Positions 16,295-24,019 of a DNA stretch of 60,323 nucleotides are shown here, piece after piece. The translations under genes and the position numbers were made by a program. The stretch is from assembly GCA_036002485.1 (NCBI GenBank), contig DASYTI010000118.1:1-60323 (forward strand). Direction: 5' to 3'. Each line of letters begins with the position of its first letter. Position 1 is the first letter of the stretch. The notes under the pieces are model-generated. The model was not told the DNA's origin. It searched no databases and saw only the letters and a list, made by a program, of their open reading frames with translations. The stretch comes from Candidatus Methylomirabilota bacterium. GTDB taxonomy: Bacteria > Methylomirabilota > Methylomirabilia > Rokubacteriales > CSP1-6.

Positions 16295-17243
16295 AGTGGA
16301 TGCGCGGGTCCAGCCAGGCATAGCTCAGGTCCACGAGCAGGTTCACCACCACGAAGATGGCCGCGTAGAGCAGCACGAGATTCTGGACGACGATGATGTC
16401 GCGCTCGATGACTGCAGTGACGAGCGCGCGACCCAGGCCGGGGACGCCGAAGGCCTGCTCGACGGCGACGGAGCCGCCCAGGACGAAGCCGAGGAGGACA
16501 CCGGAGATCGTGATGACGGGCAGCAGGGCATTCGGCAGGGCGTGGCCCAGCACCACCCGACGCTCCACCACCCCCTTGGCCCGGGCCGTGCGCACGTAGT
16601 CCTCGCGAATCACCTCGAGCAGGCACGAGCGCGCCATGCGCGCGATGTACGCGCCCTGGGCGAGCCCGAGCACCACGGCGGGACCCAGGACGATCTGGAA
16701 GTTCTGCCACGGCGACTGCCACACTTGGACGATGATGATGGGCGCCTTGTAGCCGAACCAGAACAGGAGCGCCAGCACGATGAGCATGCCGAGCCAGAAG
16801 CCCGGGATGGCGATGAACAGGATGGCGAGGGAGCGGGTGATATTGTCGATGGAGCTATTGGGCTTGATCGCGCTCACGATGCCGATTGGCAATCCGACGA
16901 GCCAGGAGACGATGAGCGCGAGGATGCCGATCTCGGCGCTGATGGGGCCGCGATGCAGGATGAGATCGGCCACGGTGTCGCCCCGGAAGAACGACTTGCC
17001 CAGCTTGCCCGTGGCGATATCGCGCAGCCAGTGCACGTACTGCACAGGGAGCGGATCGGAGAGTCCGAGGTCGTGCATGATGCGCACGCGATCCTCTTTC
17101 GTCATCCTCGCGTGGCCCTCCACCCCGAGGATGGCCACCAGCGGATCGCCGGGCAGGATGCGCAGGACGACGAAGATGATCAGGGAGACCCCGACGAGGG
17201 TTCCCAGGGCGAAGAGAGCCCGCCGGGCGAGGTACTTGCGCAC
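16287..17243 (-). CDS. ABC transporter permease, DppB/OppB type
   Basis: 318 aa. The N-terminal segment ARRALFALGTLVGVSLIIFV, the LGLSDPLPVQYVHWL loop and the EAA motif EDYVRTARAKGVVERR mark it as DppB-type. Six membrane segments are expected; the end YAWLDPRIHYA is the family's usual C-terminus. It is second in the minus-strand operon, 65 nt after the binding-protein gene, and overlaps the DppC gene by 8 nt. Confidence 0.9.
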   Translation of the reverse strand: MRKYLARRALFALGTLVGVSLIIFVVLRILPGDPLVAILGVEGHARMTKEDRVRIMHDLGLSDPLPVQYVHWLRDIATGKLGKSFFRGDTVADLILHRGPISAEIGILALIVSWLVGLPIGIVSAIKPNSSIDNITRSLAILFIAIPGFWLGMLIVLALLFWFGYKAPIIIVQVWQSPWQNFQIVLGPAVVLGLAQGAYIARMARSCLLEVIREDYVRTARAKGVVERRVVLGHALPNALLPVITISGVLLGFVLGGSVAVEQAFGVPGLGRALVTAVIERDIIVVQNLVLLYAAIFVVVNLLVDLSYAWLDPRIHYA

Positions 17244-17308
17244 GCGTGATCGCTCGCGCTTCCGCCCGCCTCGCCCGGCGAGCTCCTCAGAGGGCTCCGG
17301 CTAGCGCC

Positions 17309-18985
17309 TTACGCCAGCCAGACCTGGTCCCAGCGGACCACGTCGTAGATGCCGAAGTACGTCGAGGGGTTCTGCCCCCGCACCTTGTTGTACCAGGCGT
17401 CGTAGATCTGCTCGTAGGCCACGGGAATCAACGGTGGATCTTGCTCCAGGATCTCTTCCGCCTTGCGTACCATGGCCTTGCGCTTCGTGTCGTCGAGCTC
17501 GCGCTCGATCTGCTTGGCGAGCGTCTGGAACTGCTCGTTGTTCCACCCGGAGTAGTTCTGAGGACCGTTCAGGCCGTACCAGGCGCTGAAGTAGTCGGAG
17601 GGGTCCATGAGGCTGGACACGATGGCGCTGATGGCGAGGTCGAAGTTGCCCGCGGCCGCCTCATCGAACCACACGGAGGTCTGCACCGTCCGCAGGTTGG
17701 TCTCGATATTGATGTGCTCCTTGAGCATGGCCTGGATGGCCACGGCCCAGAGCTTGAACGTCTGGATGTCACGCACGACGAAGTCGAGCCCCTTGATGCC
17801 CTGGCCGTAGCCCGCTTCCTGCATGAGCCGGCGCGCTTCCTGGACGGCGGGCTTCATGTCCTTCTGGTAGCCGAGGCGCTTCTCCAGATCGGCCTTCGGC
17901 GTCGACATTTCGTGGAACGGATAGACGAAACCGCCGATCTGCATGGGCGCGGTGTCCTTCACCACCTCGACCAGGGTGTGACGGTCCATGGCGAGGTGAA
18001 TGGCCCGGCGCACGCGGGGGTCGGCGAGCGGCTTCCTCTTCATGTTCGTCCAGAAGGCCTGGATCACGCTCTGGTTGAAGGCGGCCGCCGTGACCCCGGG
18101 CATCTCCTTGGCCTTGCGCCAGGAGACCGGGTCCAGCAGCCGCGCATAGTCGACCTTGCCGGAGATGAACGCCGAGCCCAGCTCTGGCGAGAACGGGAAC
18201 ATGTGATAGACCTCGAGCTTGTCGAGATAGGGCAGCCCCTTGTTCCAGTAGTTGGGGTTGCGATCCATGATCCAGACCTCTTTGTCCTGCCGCGACACGT
18301 GCTTGAAGGGCCCCGTGCCAGGGTAGTTCATGACCTGCCGGAGATTACCCTGATTGTCGTCGAGGGTCTTCTTTCGGACGATGATGTTCCAGCCGCTGGC
18401 GAAGGAGCCCAGCATGAATGCCTTCGGCCGCGCCTCGGTCAGCCGGAACTCGATCTTGTGCGGATCCAGCACCACGATCTCGCCCACCGTGGTGAAGAGC
18501 GACGAGCGCGGGATGACCACGCCCTTGGGCGGCCGCACGATGCGCTCGTAGGTTGCCCTGACGTCCTCAGCGGTGAAGTCCGCCCCGTCGTGGAACTTCA
18601 CGCCCTTCCGGAGATGGAAGGTGTACTTCTTGCCGTCCGGCGAGATCTCGTACTTCCACGCGAGGTCGGGGATGATGGTCTGCCCGTCCTTCGGATGGCG
18701 CCGGAGCAGGGTGTCGTACATCGGGCTCTGGGGCCCGATATTGGCCACGGTGCCGGACTGGTGCACGTCGAAGTGGGCCGGCGCGTTGTGGACTGCGTAG
18801 CGCAGCGTTCCGCCGCGCTTGGCCGCGGGATCAGGCCGGATGGGCGACGGTGTCTCCTGGGCCTCGGCCCTTCTGCGGAGCACGGCGGGGCCGAGGGCGG
18901 CGCCGCCCGCCACCCCTGCAGCGCGGAGGAAGGTGCGACGGCTCAGGGTGTGGGGTCGGTTGCCGGAGACGGGCTGGTTACTCAT
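17309..18985 (-). CDS. Tat-exported family 5 ABC substrate-binding protein
   Basis: 558-aa extracytoplasmic solute-binding protein (SBP_bac_5). The N-terminus has a twin-arginine signal SRRTFLRAAGVAGGAALG, suggesting folded export. After it come GGTLRYAVHNAPAHFD, YDTLLRRH, the family signature KYTFHLRKGVKFHDGADF, and VRRAIHLAMDRHTLVEV. Start ATG 18985 is chosen because the Tat motif then lies at residues 13-30; an upstream in-frame ATG adds 26 residues of no signal character. First gene of the minus-strand importer. Ligands of such proteins range from peptides to opines and aromatics. Confidence 0.9.
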   Translation of the reverse strand: MSNQPVSGNRPHTLSRRTFLRAAGVAGGAALGPAVLRRRAEAQETPSPIRPDPAAKRGGTLRYAVHNAPAHFDVHQSGTVANIGPQSPMYDTLLRRHPKDGQTIIPDLAWKYEISPDGKKYTFHLRKGVKFHDGADFTAEDVRATYERIVRPPKGVVIPRSSLFTTVGEIVVLDPHKIEFRLTEARPKAFMLGSFASGWNIIVRKKTLDDNQGNLRQVMNYPGTGPFKHVSRQDKEVWIMDRNPNYWNKGLPYLDKLEVYHMFPFSPELGSAFISGKVDYARLLDPVSWRKAKEMPGVTAAAFNQSVIQAFWTNMKRKPLADPRVRRAIHLAMDRHTLVEVVKDTAPMQIGGFVYPFHEMSTPKADLEKRLGYQKDMKPAVQEARRLMQEAGYGQGIKGLDFVVRDIQTFKLWAVAIQAMLKEHINIETNLRTVQTSVWFDEAAAGNFDLAISAIVSSLMDPSDYFSAWYGLNGPQNYSGWNNEQFQTLAKQIERELDDTKRKAMVRKAEEILEQDPPLIPVAYEQIYDAWYNKVRGQNPSTYFGIYDVVRWDQVWLA

Positions 18986-19130
18986 GTGGCACCCCCATTG
19001 GGTTTGGTCCGCGCATCGATGCACGGGTGCGCGAAAGATACACGACCGCCCGTCGAGAAACAAGGCGCAACGCGCGTGCGCCTCCGAGAAGCCCGGGACT
19101 GGCGCGGCACGGTGGCGGTACTCTAGGGGC

Positions 19131-19718
19131 GTGAAGGCCTATTACCACGCGAGGGCCCGTGAGTACGACGACTGGTGGCTGGGCCGAGGCCTCTTCGCGG
19201 GCAGGAAGCGGCCGGGGTGGGAAGACGAGCTCGAGGTGCTCGCCTCCGTACTCCGCGGTCTCCCCGCGGCGCGAACGCTCGACATCGCCTGCGGAACCGG
19301 TTTCCTGACCCGCCACCTGGCCGGCGAGGTGATCGGGCTCGACCAGAGCGATGCCATGCTCGTCCTCGCGCGGCAGCAGGCGCCGCGTGCCGGATTCGTC
19401 CTCGCCGACGCGCTCGCGCTGCCCTTCGCGGCGCGAAGCTTCGATCGCGTCTTCACGAGCTTCTTCTACTGCCACCTCGTCGAGGCGGAACGGCTCCGCT
19501 TTCTCGCCGAGGCGCGGCGCGTGGCCGGGGAGGTCGTGGTGGTGGGCAGCCGGCCTGGCGGCACCGAGCAACGCGCACGCTGGGAAGAGCGCACGCTCGC
19601 CGACGGCTCGCGCTGGAGCGTGTACAAGCGCGTGTTCGAGAAGGATGAGCTCTTCGCCGAGCTCGGGGGCGGTCGCCTCGTCCACGAGGGCCGGTGGTTC
19701 GTGGCCGTCTCCGTCTGA
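19131..19718 (+). CDS. Class I SAM-dependent methyltransferase
   Basis: 195 aa; motif I is LDIACGTGFLTRHL near residue 43, motif II VIGLDQSDAMLVLARQ, post-motif FDRVFTSFFYCHL. GTG 19131 is chosen because the protein then starts VKAYYHARAREYDDW, the usual N-terminus of this family, though no Shine-Dalgarno is seen. A TACTCT hexamer (19119-19124) lies 7 nt upstream, so the message may be leaderless. Divergent from the Tat-type binding-protein gene over a 145-bp gap. Substrate unknown. Confidence 0.8.
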   Translation: MKAYYHARAREYDDWWLGRGLFAGRKRPGWEDELEVLASVLRGLPAARTLDIACGTGFLTRHLAGEVIGLDQSDAMLVLARQQAPRAGFVLADALALPFAARSFDRVFTSFFYCHLVEAERLRFLAEARRVAGEVVVVGSRPGGTEQRARWEERTLADGSRWSVYKRVFEKDELFAELGGGRLVHEGRWFVAVSV

Positions 19719-19806
19719 TCCGCCCGTCCCCGGTGCCGCGCCCGCACCCTGAGCGTCCCTCTGCGTTACACTGACGCCCGACGCATATTCCGAGAGGAGG
19801 AGAACC

Positions 19807-20310
19807 ATGGATGCCAATGTGAAGAAGAGCGTGCTGCGGATGATCCCCTACGGACTCTTTGTGCTGACCGCGAAGGGGAAGGACGACGCGGTGGCGGCCG
19901 GGACGGTGAACTGGGTGACCCAGGCCTCTTTCGCGCCCCCGCTCATCGTCGTGGGTGTGAAGACGGACTCACACGCGCATGCCGCCATCAAGCACTCGCA
20001 GGCCTTCGCGCTCAATGTGCTCGGCAAGGACCAGGGGCCCATGGCCTTCACCTTCTTCAAGCCCGCCGCCCTCGAGGGCCAGACCATCTCGGGCGAGCCG
20101 TTCCGGTGGGGGACGACGGGCGCGCCCATCCTGGAGCGGACGCCGGCGGCCATCGAGTGCCGGCTGGTGGACAGCGTCGAGCGCGGCGATCACTCGATCT
20201 TCGTGGGCGAAGTGGTCGAGGTGTCGCAGACCAAGGCGCCCGAAGGCCGGGCCGACGATGCCACCCTCTGGCTGAAGGACCTGGGGCCGAGCATCTTCTA
20301 TGGGGGCTAG
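19807..20310 (+). CDS. Flavin reductase-like FMN-binding protein
   Basis: 167-aa split-barrel protein of the flavin reductase / HpaC-like family. The pattern GLFVLTAKGKDD then NWVTQASFAPPLIVVGVK is the classic FMN-binding start, followed by SQAFALNVLGKDQ, and by HSIFVGEVVEV near residue 137. Such proteins supply reduced flavin to two-component monooxygenases, for which the LLM proteins at 4996 and 59356 are possible but unproven partners. GAGAGGAGG precedes ATG 19807 at good spacing, and TACACT (19767-19772) is a possible -10. Confidence 0.85.
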   Translation: MDANVKKSVLRMIPYGLFVLTAKGKDDAVAAGTVNWVTQASFAPPLIVVGVKTDSHAHAAIKHSQAFALNVLGKDQGPMAFTFFKPAALEGQTISGEPFRWGTTGAPILERTPAAIECRLVDSVERGDHSIFVGEVVEVSQTKAPEGRADDATLWLKDLGPSIFYGG

Positions 20311-20316
20311 CGGGGC

Positions 20317-20376
20317 TTAGCCCTTTACGCTACCGGCCGTGAGCCCTTCCACCATGTGCTTCTGGAGATAGATGTT
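20317..20376 (-). pseudogene. Relic of a MalG-type sugar ABC permease (last ~19 codons)
   Basis: On the minus strand bases 20376-20317 read NIYLQKHMVEGLTAGSVKG then TAA. This is the highly conserved C-terminus of carbohydrate ABC permeases of the MalG family (QKxxVxGLTAGAVKG-stop). Immediately upstream in the same frame is a TGA, and nothing else of the permease remains, so only the 3' end of the gene survived a deletion. It lies between the flavin reductase and the DinB-like gene. Confidence 0.8.
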
Positions 20377-20448
20377 TCACACGAGACCAGATTCGGTGTC
20401 TCATGCGTGAGCCAGACCATGGCCATCCCGCGCGAGGAGGAGGACATC

Positions 20449-20898
20449 ATGAGCACTGATCGCACCTACGTCACCCAGAACGATGCGGAGCGCAGCCGGC
20501 TGCGGTCCCTCGTGGCCCGGCTGAGCGACGCCGATCTCGCCCGTCCCATGCCCGCGGGCTGGACGGTCGCCGCGGTCCTCGCTCACCTGGCCTTCTGGGA
20601 CCAGCGAATCCTGGTCTTGCTCGAGCAGTGGGAGCACTCTCCATCCGCCAGCCCTCCCCTCGAGAACGCTGCGGATGTCGACTGGATCAATGACGCGACG
20701 AAACCGCTTTTCCTCGCATTGACCCCACGCCGGGCCGCCGAGGTCGCCGTGGGCATCGCCGAGGCAGTGGATCGGAAGGTGGCCGCGTTGTCAGACGACT
20801 TCCTCGCGCGGAACAAGGCGGCGGGCAGCCCGCTCAACATGGTTCGCGCCGAGCATCGCCGGGAGCACCTTCAGGAGATCGAGCAGATCTTCGGCTGA
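20449..20898 (+). CDS. DinB-like / maleylpyruvate isomerase N-terminal-type protein
   Basis: 149-aa helical-bundle protein. Key segments are RLSDADLARPMPAGWTVAAV near residue 24, AHLAFWDQRIL near 48 with the first metal His, and AEHRREHLQEIEQ at the end with two more, giving the three-His pattern of the DinB superfamily. ATG 20449 is chosen because GAGGAGGAGG lies just upstream; an in-frame ATG at 20356 overlaps the permease relic. Function not assignable; members may act on thiol-linked substrates. Confidence 0.75.
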   Translation: MSTDRTYVTQNDAERSRLRSLVARLSDADLARPMPAGWTVAAVLAHLAFWDQRILVLLEQWEHSPSASPPLENAADVDWINDATKPLFLALTPRRAAEVAVGIAEAVDRKVAALSDDFLARNKAAGSPLNMVRAEHRREHLQEIEQIFG

Positions 20899-20903
20899 CT
20901 GCA

Positions 20904-20932
20904 TTGACAGCCCTGCGGGATCGTAGAACAAT
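20904..20932 (+). promoter_or_regulatory. Possible sigma-70-like promoter for the isocitrate-lyase-family gene
   Basis: TTGACA at 20904-20909 with AACAAT at 20927-20932 after 17 nt; an alternative -10 TAGAAC sits 14 nt downstream of the -35. It is 49 nt before ATG 20982. The -35 is perfect, the -10 assignment uncertain. Confidence 0.35.
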
Positions 20933-20981
20933 CCGCTCCTGTCGCTGCCGTCGGGCCTGAGGGCCCGAGAAAGGCTCTCCC

Positions 20982-21848
20982 ATGCGGACCACCACGCGTC
21001 TTCGCCAGATGCTCAGCCAACCCGGCATCATCGTCGCCCCGGGCGCCTACGATGGCTTCTCGGCGCGGCTCATCGAAGCGGCCGGCTTCTCGTGCGTTTA
21101 CATGACCGGCGCGGGCACGGCGGCCTCGCATCTGGGCCAGCCCGATCTCGGGCTCGCCACGCTCACCGAGATGGCCAATCACGCCTCGCATCTGGCTTCC
21201 TGCGTGACGCTGCCCATCATCGCGGATGCCGACACGGGCTATGGCAATGTGCTGAACGTGGTGCGGACCGTGCGGGAATACGAGCGGGCCGGCGTGGCGG
21301 GGCTGCACATCGAGGATCAGGTGGCGCCGAAGAAGTGCGGCCACATCGCGGGCAAGCAGATCATTCCCGCGCAGGAGTTCTGCGACAAGATCCGCGCGGC
21401 GGCCGAGTACCGTACCGATGCCGACTTCGTCATCATCGCGCGCACGGACGCTCGGGCCGTGACGAGCCTGGACGACGCCATCGAGCGCGGCAATCGCGCC
21501 GCGGAGGCCGGCGCGGATGTCATCTTCGTCGAGGCGCCCCAGACGGACGACGAGATCCAGCGCGTGGCGCGCGAGGTCAAGGCGCCGCTCCTGGCGAATA
21601 TGGTCCAGGGGGGTCGGACGCCCGCCGTCAAGACGGCAGAGCTCGAACGACTCGGCTTCAAGATCGTGATCTTCCCCGCGGTGTGCATGGCGGCGGCGGT
21701 TCCCGCCATGGAGCAATCGCTTCAGCGCCTGAAGGAGACGGGCACGGACTGGCACGATGGGCCCGTGCTCTCGCCCATGGACATCTTCCGCCGGGTCGGG
21801 TTCGACTGGTGGCAGCAGATCGAGGAGAAGTTCGCGCCCCGGTCGTGA
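20982..21848 (+). CDS. Isocitrate lyase / PEP mutase family enzyme
   Basis: 288-aa alpha/beta barrel of the ICL/PEPM superfamily, which cleaves or forms C-C or C-P bonds next to a 2-oxo acid (2-methylisocitrate lyase, oxaloacetate decarboxylase, carboxyPEP mutase). Motifs are VYMTGAGTAASHLGQPD near residue 45, the Mg site ADADTGYGN near 84, the active-site loop PKKCGHIAGKQII near 115 with Cys as in lyases, and IIARTDA near 150. Length and the Cys favour a lyase such as 2-methylisocitrate lyase over a mutase, without deciding the substrate. Confidence 0.85.
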   Translation: MRTTTRLRQMLSQPGIIVAPGAYDGFSARLIEAAGFSCVYMTGAGTAASHLGQPDLGLATLTEMANHASHLASCVTLPIIADADTGYGNVLNVVRTVREYERAGVAGLHIEDQVAPKKCGHIAGKQIIPAQEFCDKIRAAAEYRTDADFVIIARTDARAVTSLDDAIERGNRAAEAGADVIFVEAPQTDDEIQRVAREVKAPLLANMVQGGRTPAVKTAELERLGFKIVIFPAVCMAAAVPAMEQSLQRLKETGTDWHDGPVLSPMDIFRRVGFDWWQQIEEKFAPRS

Positions 21849-21890
21849 GGATTCAGCCCTGGCGGCGGATGTATGCGTGTTCGTCGTAGG

Positions 21891-21928
21891 CCCCCTCACC
21901 CTGCCCTCTCCCCCGATGGGGGAGAGGG
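21891..21928. repeat. REP-like palindrome, copy 3 (inverse orientation)
   Basis: CCCCCTCACCCTGCCCTCTCCCCC followed by GATGGGGGAGAGGG: the same family read from the other strand relative to copies 1 and 2. It lies between the ICL-family gene and the leuC remnant, 15 nt before the remnant's GAGGAGG. Confidence 0.85.
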
Positions 21929-21955
21929 ATGGGAACGCTGACTGAGGAGGATGCC

Positions 21956-22618
21956 GTGCCCACCATGTTCGAGAAGATCTGGAGCCGGCACGTCGTGGCC
22001 GAGGGGCCGGGCGGCCAGACGCTCCTCTACGTCGATCGTCATCTGCTGCACGACGGCTCGCCGGAAGCCTTCCGCCGCCTCCGCAAGGCCGGACGCACCG
22101 TGCGCAGGCCGGGCGAGCTGGTGGCCACGGCCGACCACTACGTGCCCACGGGGGCGGGGTCGGAGGCCTCAGCCAACGAGGAGATCCGCGGCATGGTCGA
22201 GGCCCTCGCCCGCACCTCGCGCGAGCTCGGCATCACGCAGTTCGGACCCGGTGATGTCCGCCAAGGCATCGTGCACGTCATCTGGCCCGAGCAAGGACTG
22301 ACGCAGCCGGGCATCGTCCTCGTGTGCGGTGATTCCCACACGGCGACCCACGGCGCCTTCGGCGCTCTCGCCTTCGGCATCGGCTCGACGGAGGTCGAGC
22401 ACGTCCTGGCCACGCAATGCCTCTGGCAGAGGAAGCCCAAGGTGATGCGGATCACCGTCAACGGCGCGCGCCCATTCGGCGTCGCGGCCAAGGACGTGAT
22501 CCTCGCCATCATCGCCAAGATCGGCGCCGCCGGTGGCGTCGGGCATGCCATCGAGTACGCGGGGCCGGCGATTCGCGCCATGTCCATGGAAGAGCGGATG
22601 ACCGTCCCTGGCTGGTGA
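21956..22618 (+). pseudogene. leuC: Truncated 3-isopropylmalate dehydratase large subunit (leuC-like)
   Basis: 220 aa against about 420-470 for LeuC-family proteins. The N-terminal half is well conserved: FEKIWSRHVVAEG, LLYVDRHLLHDGSPEAF, GDSHTATHGAFGALAFGIGS near residue 123 and RAMSMEERMTV at the end. Here homologs continue with CNM and later carry the three Cys that hold the 4Fe-4S cluster; this frame stops after PGW. All cluster ligands and the C-terminal half are lost, so it cannot be an active dehydratase. GTG 21956 has GAGGAGG 5 nt upstream, so it may still be translated. No leuD lies nearby. Confidence 0.85.
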
Positions 22619-22682
22619 GGGGCGGCGGTCCCGCGGCCTAGCGGTGTGTCCAAGTAATTCCCATGCCTTCGCGAGCAGAAAT

Positions 22683-22771
22683 GGTCCGCTTCGAGCGCCG
22701 GCTTCGCCGGCGCAATCGGTACCGGGGGGTGGCTTCGGAAGGGGGGCGGAGCCCCCCTCCGAGTTACCTAG
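22683..22771 (-). repeat. GC-rich 3' palindromic element, copy A
   Basis: About 89 bp: GGTCCGCTTCGAGCGCCGGC, then GGAAGGGGGGCGGAGCCCC up to CTCCGAGTTACCTAG. The reverse complement of 54846-54929 matches closely over its whole length except a short variable stretch in the middle. Both copies start within about 10 nt of the stop codon of a gene, in the same relative orientation (here the minus-strand gene ending at 22782). The GGGGGC-GGA-GCCCCC part forms a strong stem with no T-run. Confidence 0.75.
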
Positions 22772-22781
22772 CCGAGCGCGC

Positions 22782-23870
22782 CTACCGCGCTTCGACCCGG
22801 ATGCTGGTGAGCACGTTCTGCCAGCTCGCTTCGTCGCCCGATACGAATTGGATCTTCGAGAGATGCACGTCCAGGCACGCGCCCTCCTGACCGAGGTAGG
22901 CGTTGACGTGCTTCTGATTGATGGGTACACCTTGAAAATCCTTGATCAAGTAGTCGAGCACGGCGAGCTCGCCCAGCTCGGACATCCGGACCGTGATCCC
23001 CTTCATGATCGGACTTCTCTGGAGGCGGGCGGCGTAGTAGGTGCGGCACGCCTTGGCGTCCATGGGCTCCGGCACCCGCTCGAGAAAGGCGGTCAGGGTG
23101 ATGCTGCCCTCGCGCTTCTCGGCGGCGATACGTCGCGCCGTCCGAGCAGAGTTCATCTCGTCGCCGGTGATGGCGAAGCCCGCGAGATCGAGGCGGACCC
23201 CCCATCGGTACCCCGGCAGAGAGAGGGAAAGCGGGCCGGAGGGAGCGGGCGGAAGCGTGGTTGCGACCTCGCTCTTCGCGCGGGCCCCGGCCAGCATGGC
23301 GAGCGCGGCCTCCCGGTCGGGCCCTTCCTTGGTGCGGAAGAAGTAGCTGAAGGCAAGGAGGAGGTCTCCCGCGCTGGTCATGCCTTGAATGACGTACGGG
23401 TAGTCGCCCGGGGCGGACGGTTTTCCGACCGAGCTCTTGTCGGTGAGCGTGTAGTGATAGCCGCGAGGGGTCTGGCCGGGGAGAGGCTCGACCACGAGGG
23501 TCTTCTCGACAGCGGTGGGCAGGAGCTTCTGACCCATGTGCTGGACGAAGGAGCGGATGGCCGCCGGTGAAAACGCATCGGCAGGACGAGTCTGGTCCCA
23601 GCTCACCGTGACCTTGAACTCGAACTCCTGGGTAGTAGAGGGTGTGAAGGTGATGGTCGGGGCCCGGCCGCCAGGTGGCTGATCCAGCGAGCTCTTCCAC
23701 GCGGTGGGCCCATCGAGCTCGAGAACGCCGTGACTCGGGATCGGGTAGGAGCGGGGGGCTTTCGTGGCCGGAGGGTCGGCCGCCTTTGTCGCGGGGACCG
23801 TGAGGGTTGCCACGGCGATGAGAGCGAGGATTACCCAGAGCGGGATGACCCAATGTCCATTGAAGGCCAT
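22782..23870 (-). CDS. Secreted protein of unknown function
   Basis: 362 aa, not recognised. Residues 6-26 (HWVIPLWVILALIAVATL) form a signal or anchor with an AxA-like site (ATKAADP). The mature part shows two similar-looking halves, each with beta-rich stretches and a closing amphipathic helix: the first ends ILLAF-like (LLLAFSYFFRTKEG), the second FVSGDEASWQNVLTSIRV. Start ATG 23870 gives the signal at the right position. A palindromic element lies just beyond its stop. It may be a periplasmic or surface protein; no enzyme motif is seen. Confidence 0.65.
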   Translation of the reverse strand: MAFNGHWVIPLWVILALIAVATLTVPATKAADPPATKAPRSYPIPSHGVLELDGPTAWKSSLDQPPGGRAPTITFTPSTTQEFEFKVTVSWDQTRPADAFSPAAIRSFVQHMGQKLLPTAVEKTLVVEPLPGQTPRGYHYTLTDKSSVGKPSAPGDYPYVIQGMTSAGDLLLAFSYFFRTKEGPDREAALAMLAGARAKSEVATTLPPAPSGPLSLSLPGYRWGVRLDLAGFAITGDEMNSARTARRIAAEKREGSITLTAFLERVPEPMDAKACRTYYAARLQRSPIMKGITVRMSELGELAVLDYLIKDFQGVPINQKHVNAYLGQEGACLDVHLSKIQFVSGDEASWQNVLTSIRVEAR

Positions 23871-23961
23871 GGATGCCCCCTCCGCCTGGCGGTTGTCGTG
23901 AAAGGTCTCAAGACTTCTATATCTTGTAGTGTTCCTCGGCTTTCTCCCCTCCATTTTGGCC

Positions 23962-23991
23962 TTGTAATACTCAACACATGATGGGTAATCT
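23962..23991 (+). promoter_or_regulatory. Possible promoter of the imuA-imuB-dnaE2 operon
   Basis: TTGTAA (23962-23967), 18-nt spacer, TAATCT (23986-23991) within an unusually AT-rich stretch, 28 nt before ATG 24020. The operon is LexA-controlled in many bacteria, but I could not find a clear CTGT-N8-ACAG or GAAC-N4-GTTC palindrome here. Confidence 0.45.
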
Positions 23992-24019
23992 ATGCACTCC
24001 TTAATAAGAGAGTGTCGCT

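Noticed and set aside
23871-24019. LexA/SOS box before imuA
   Set aside because: No convincing inverted repeat of a known LexA type was found, so SOS control is left open.
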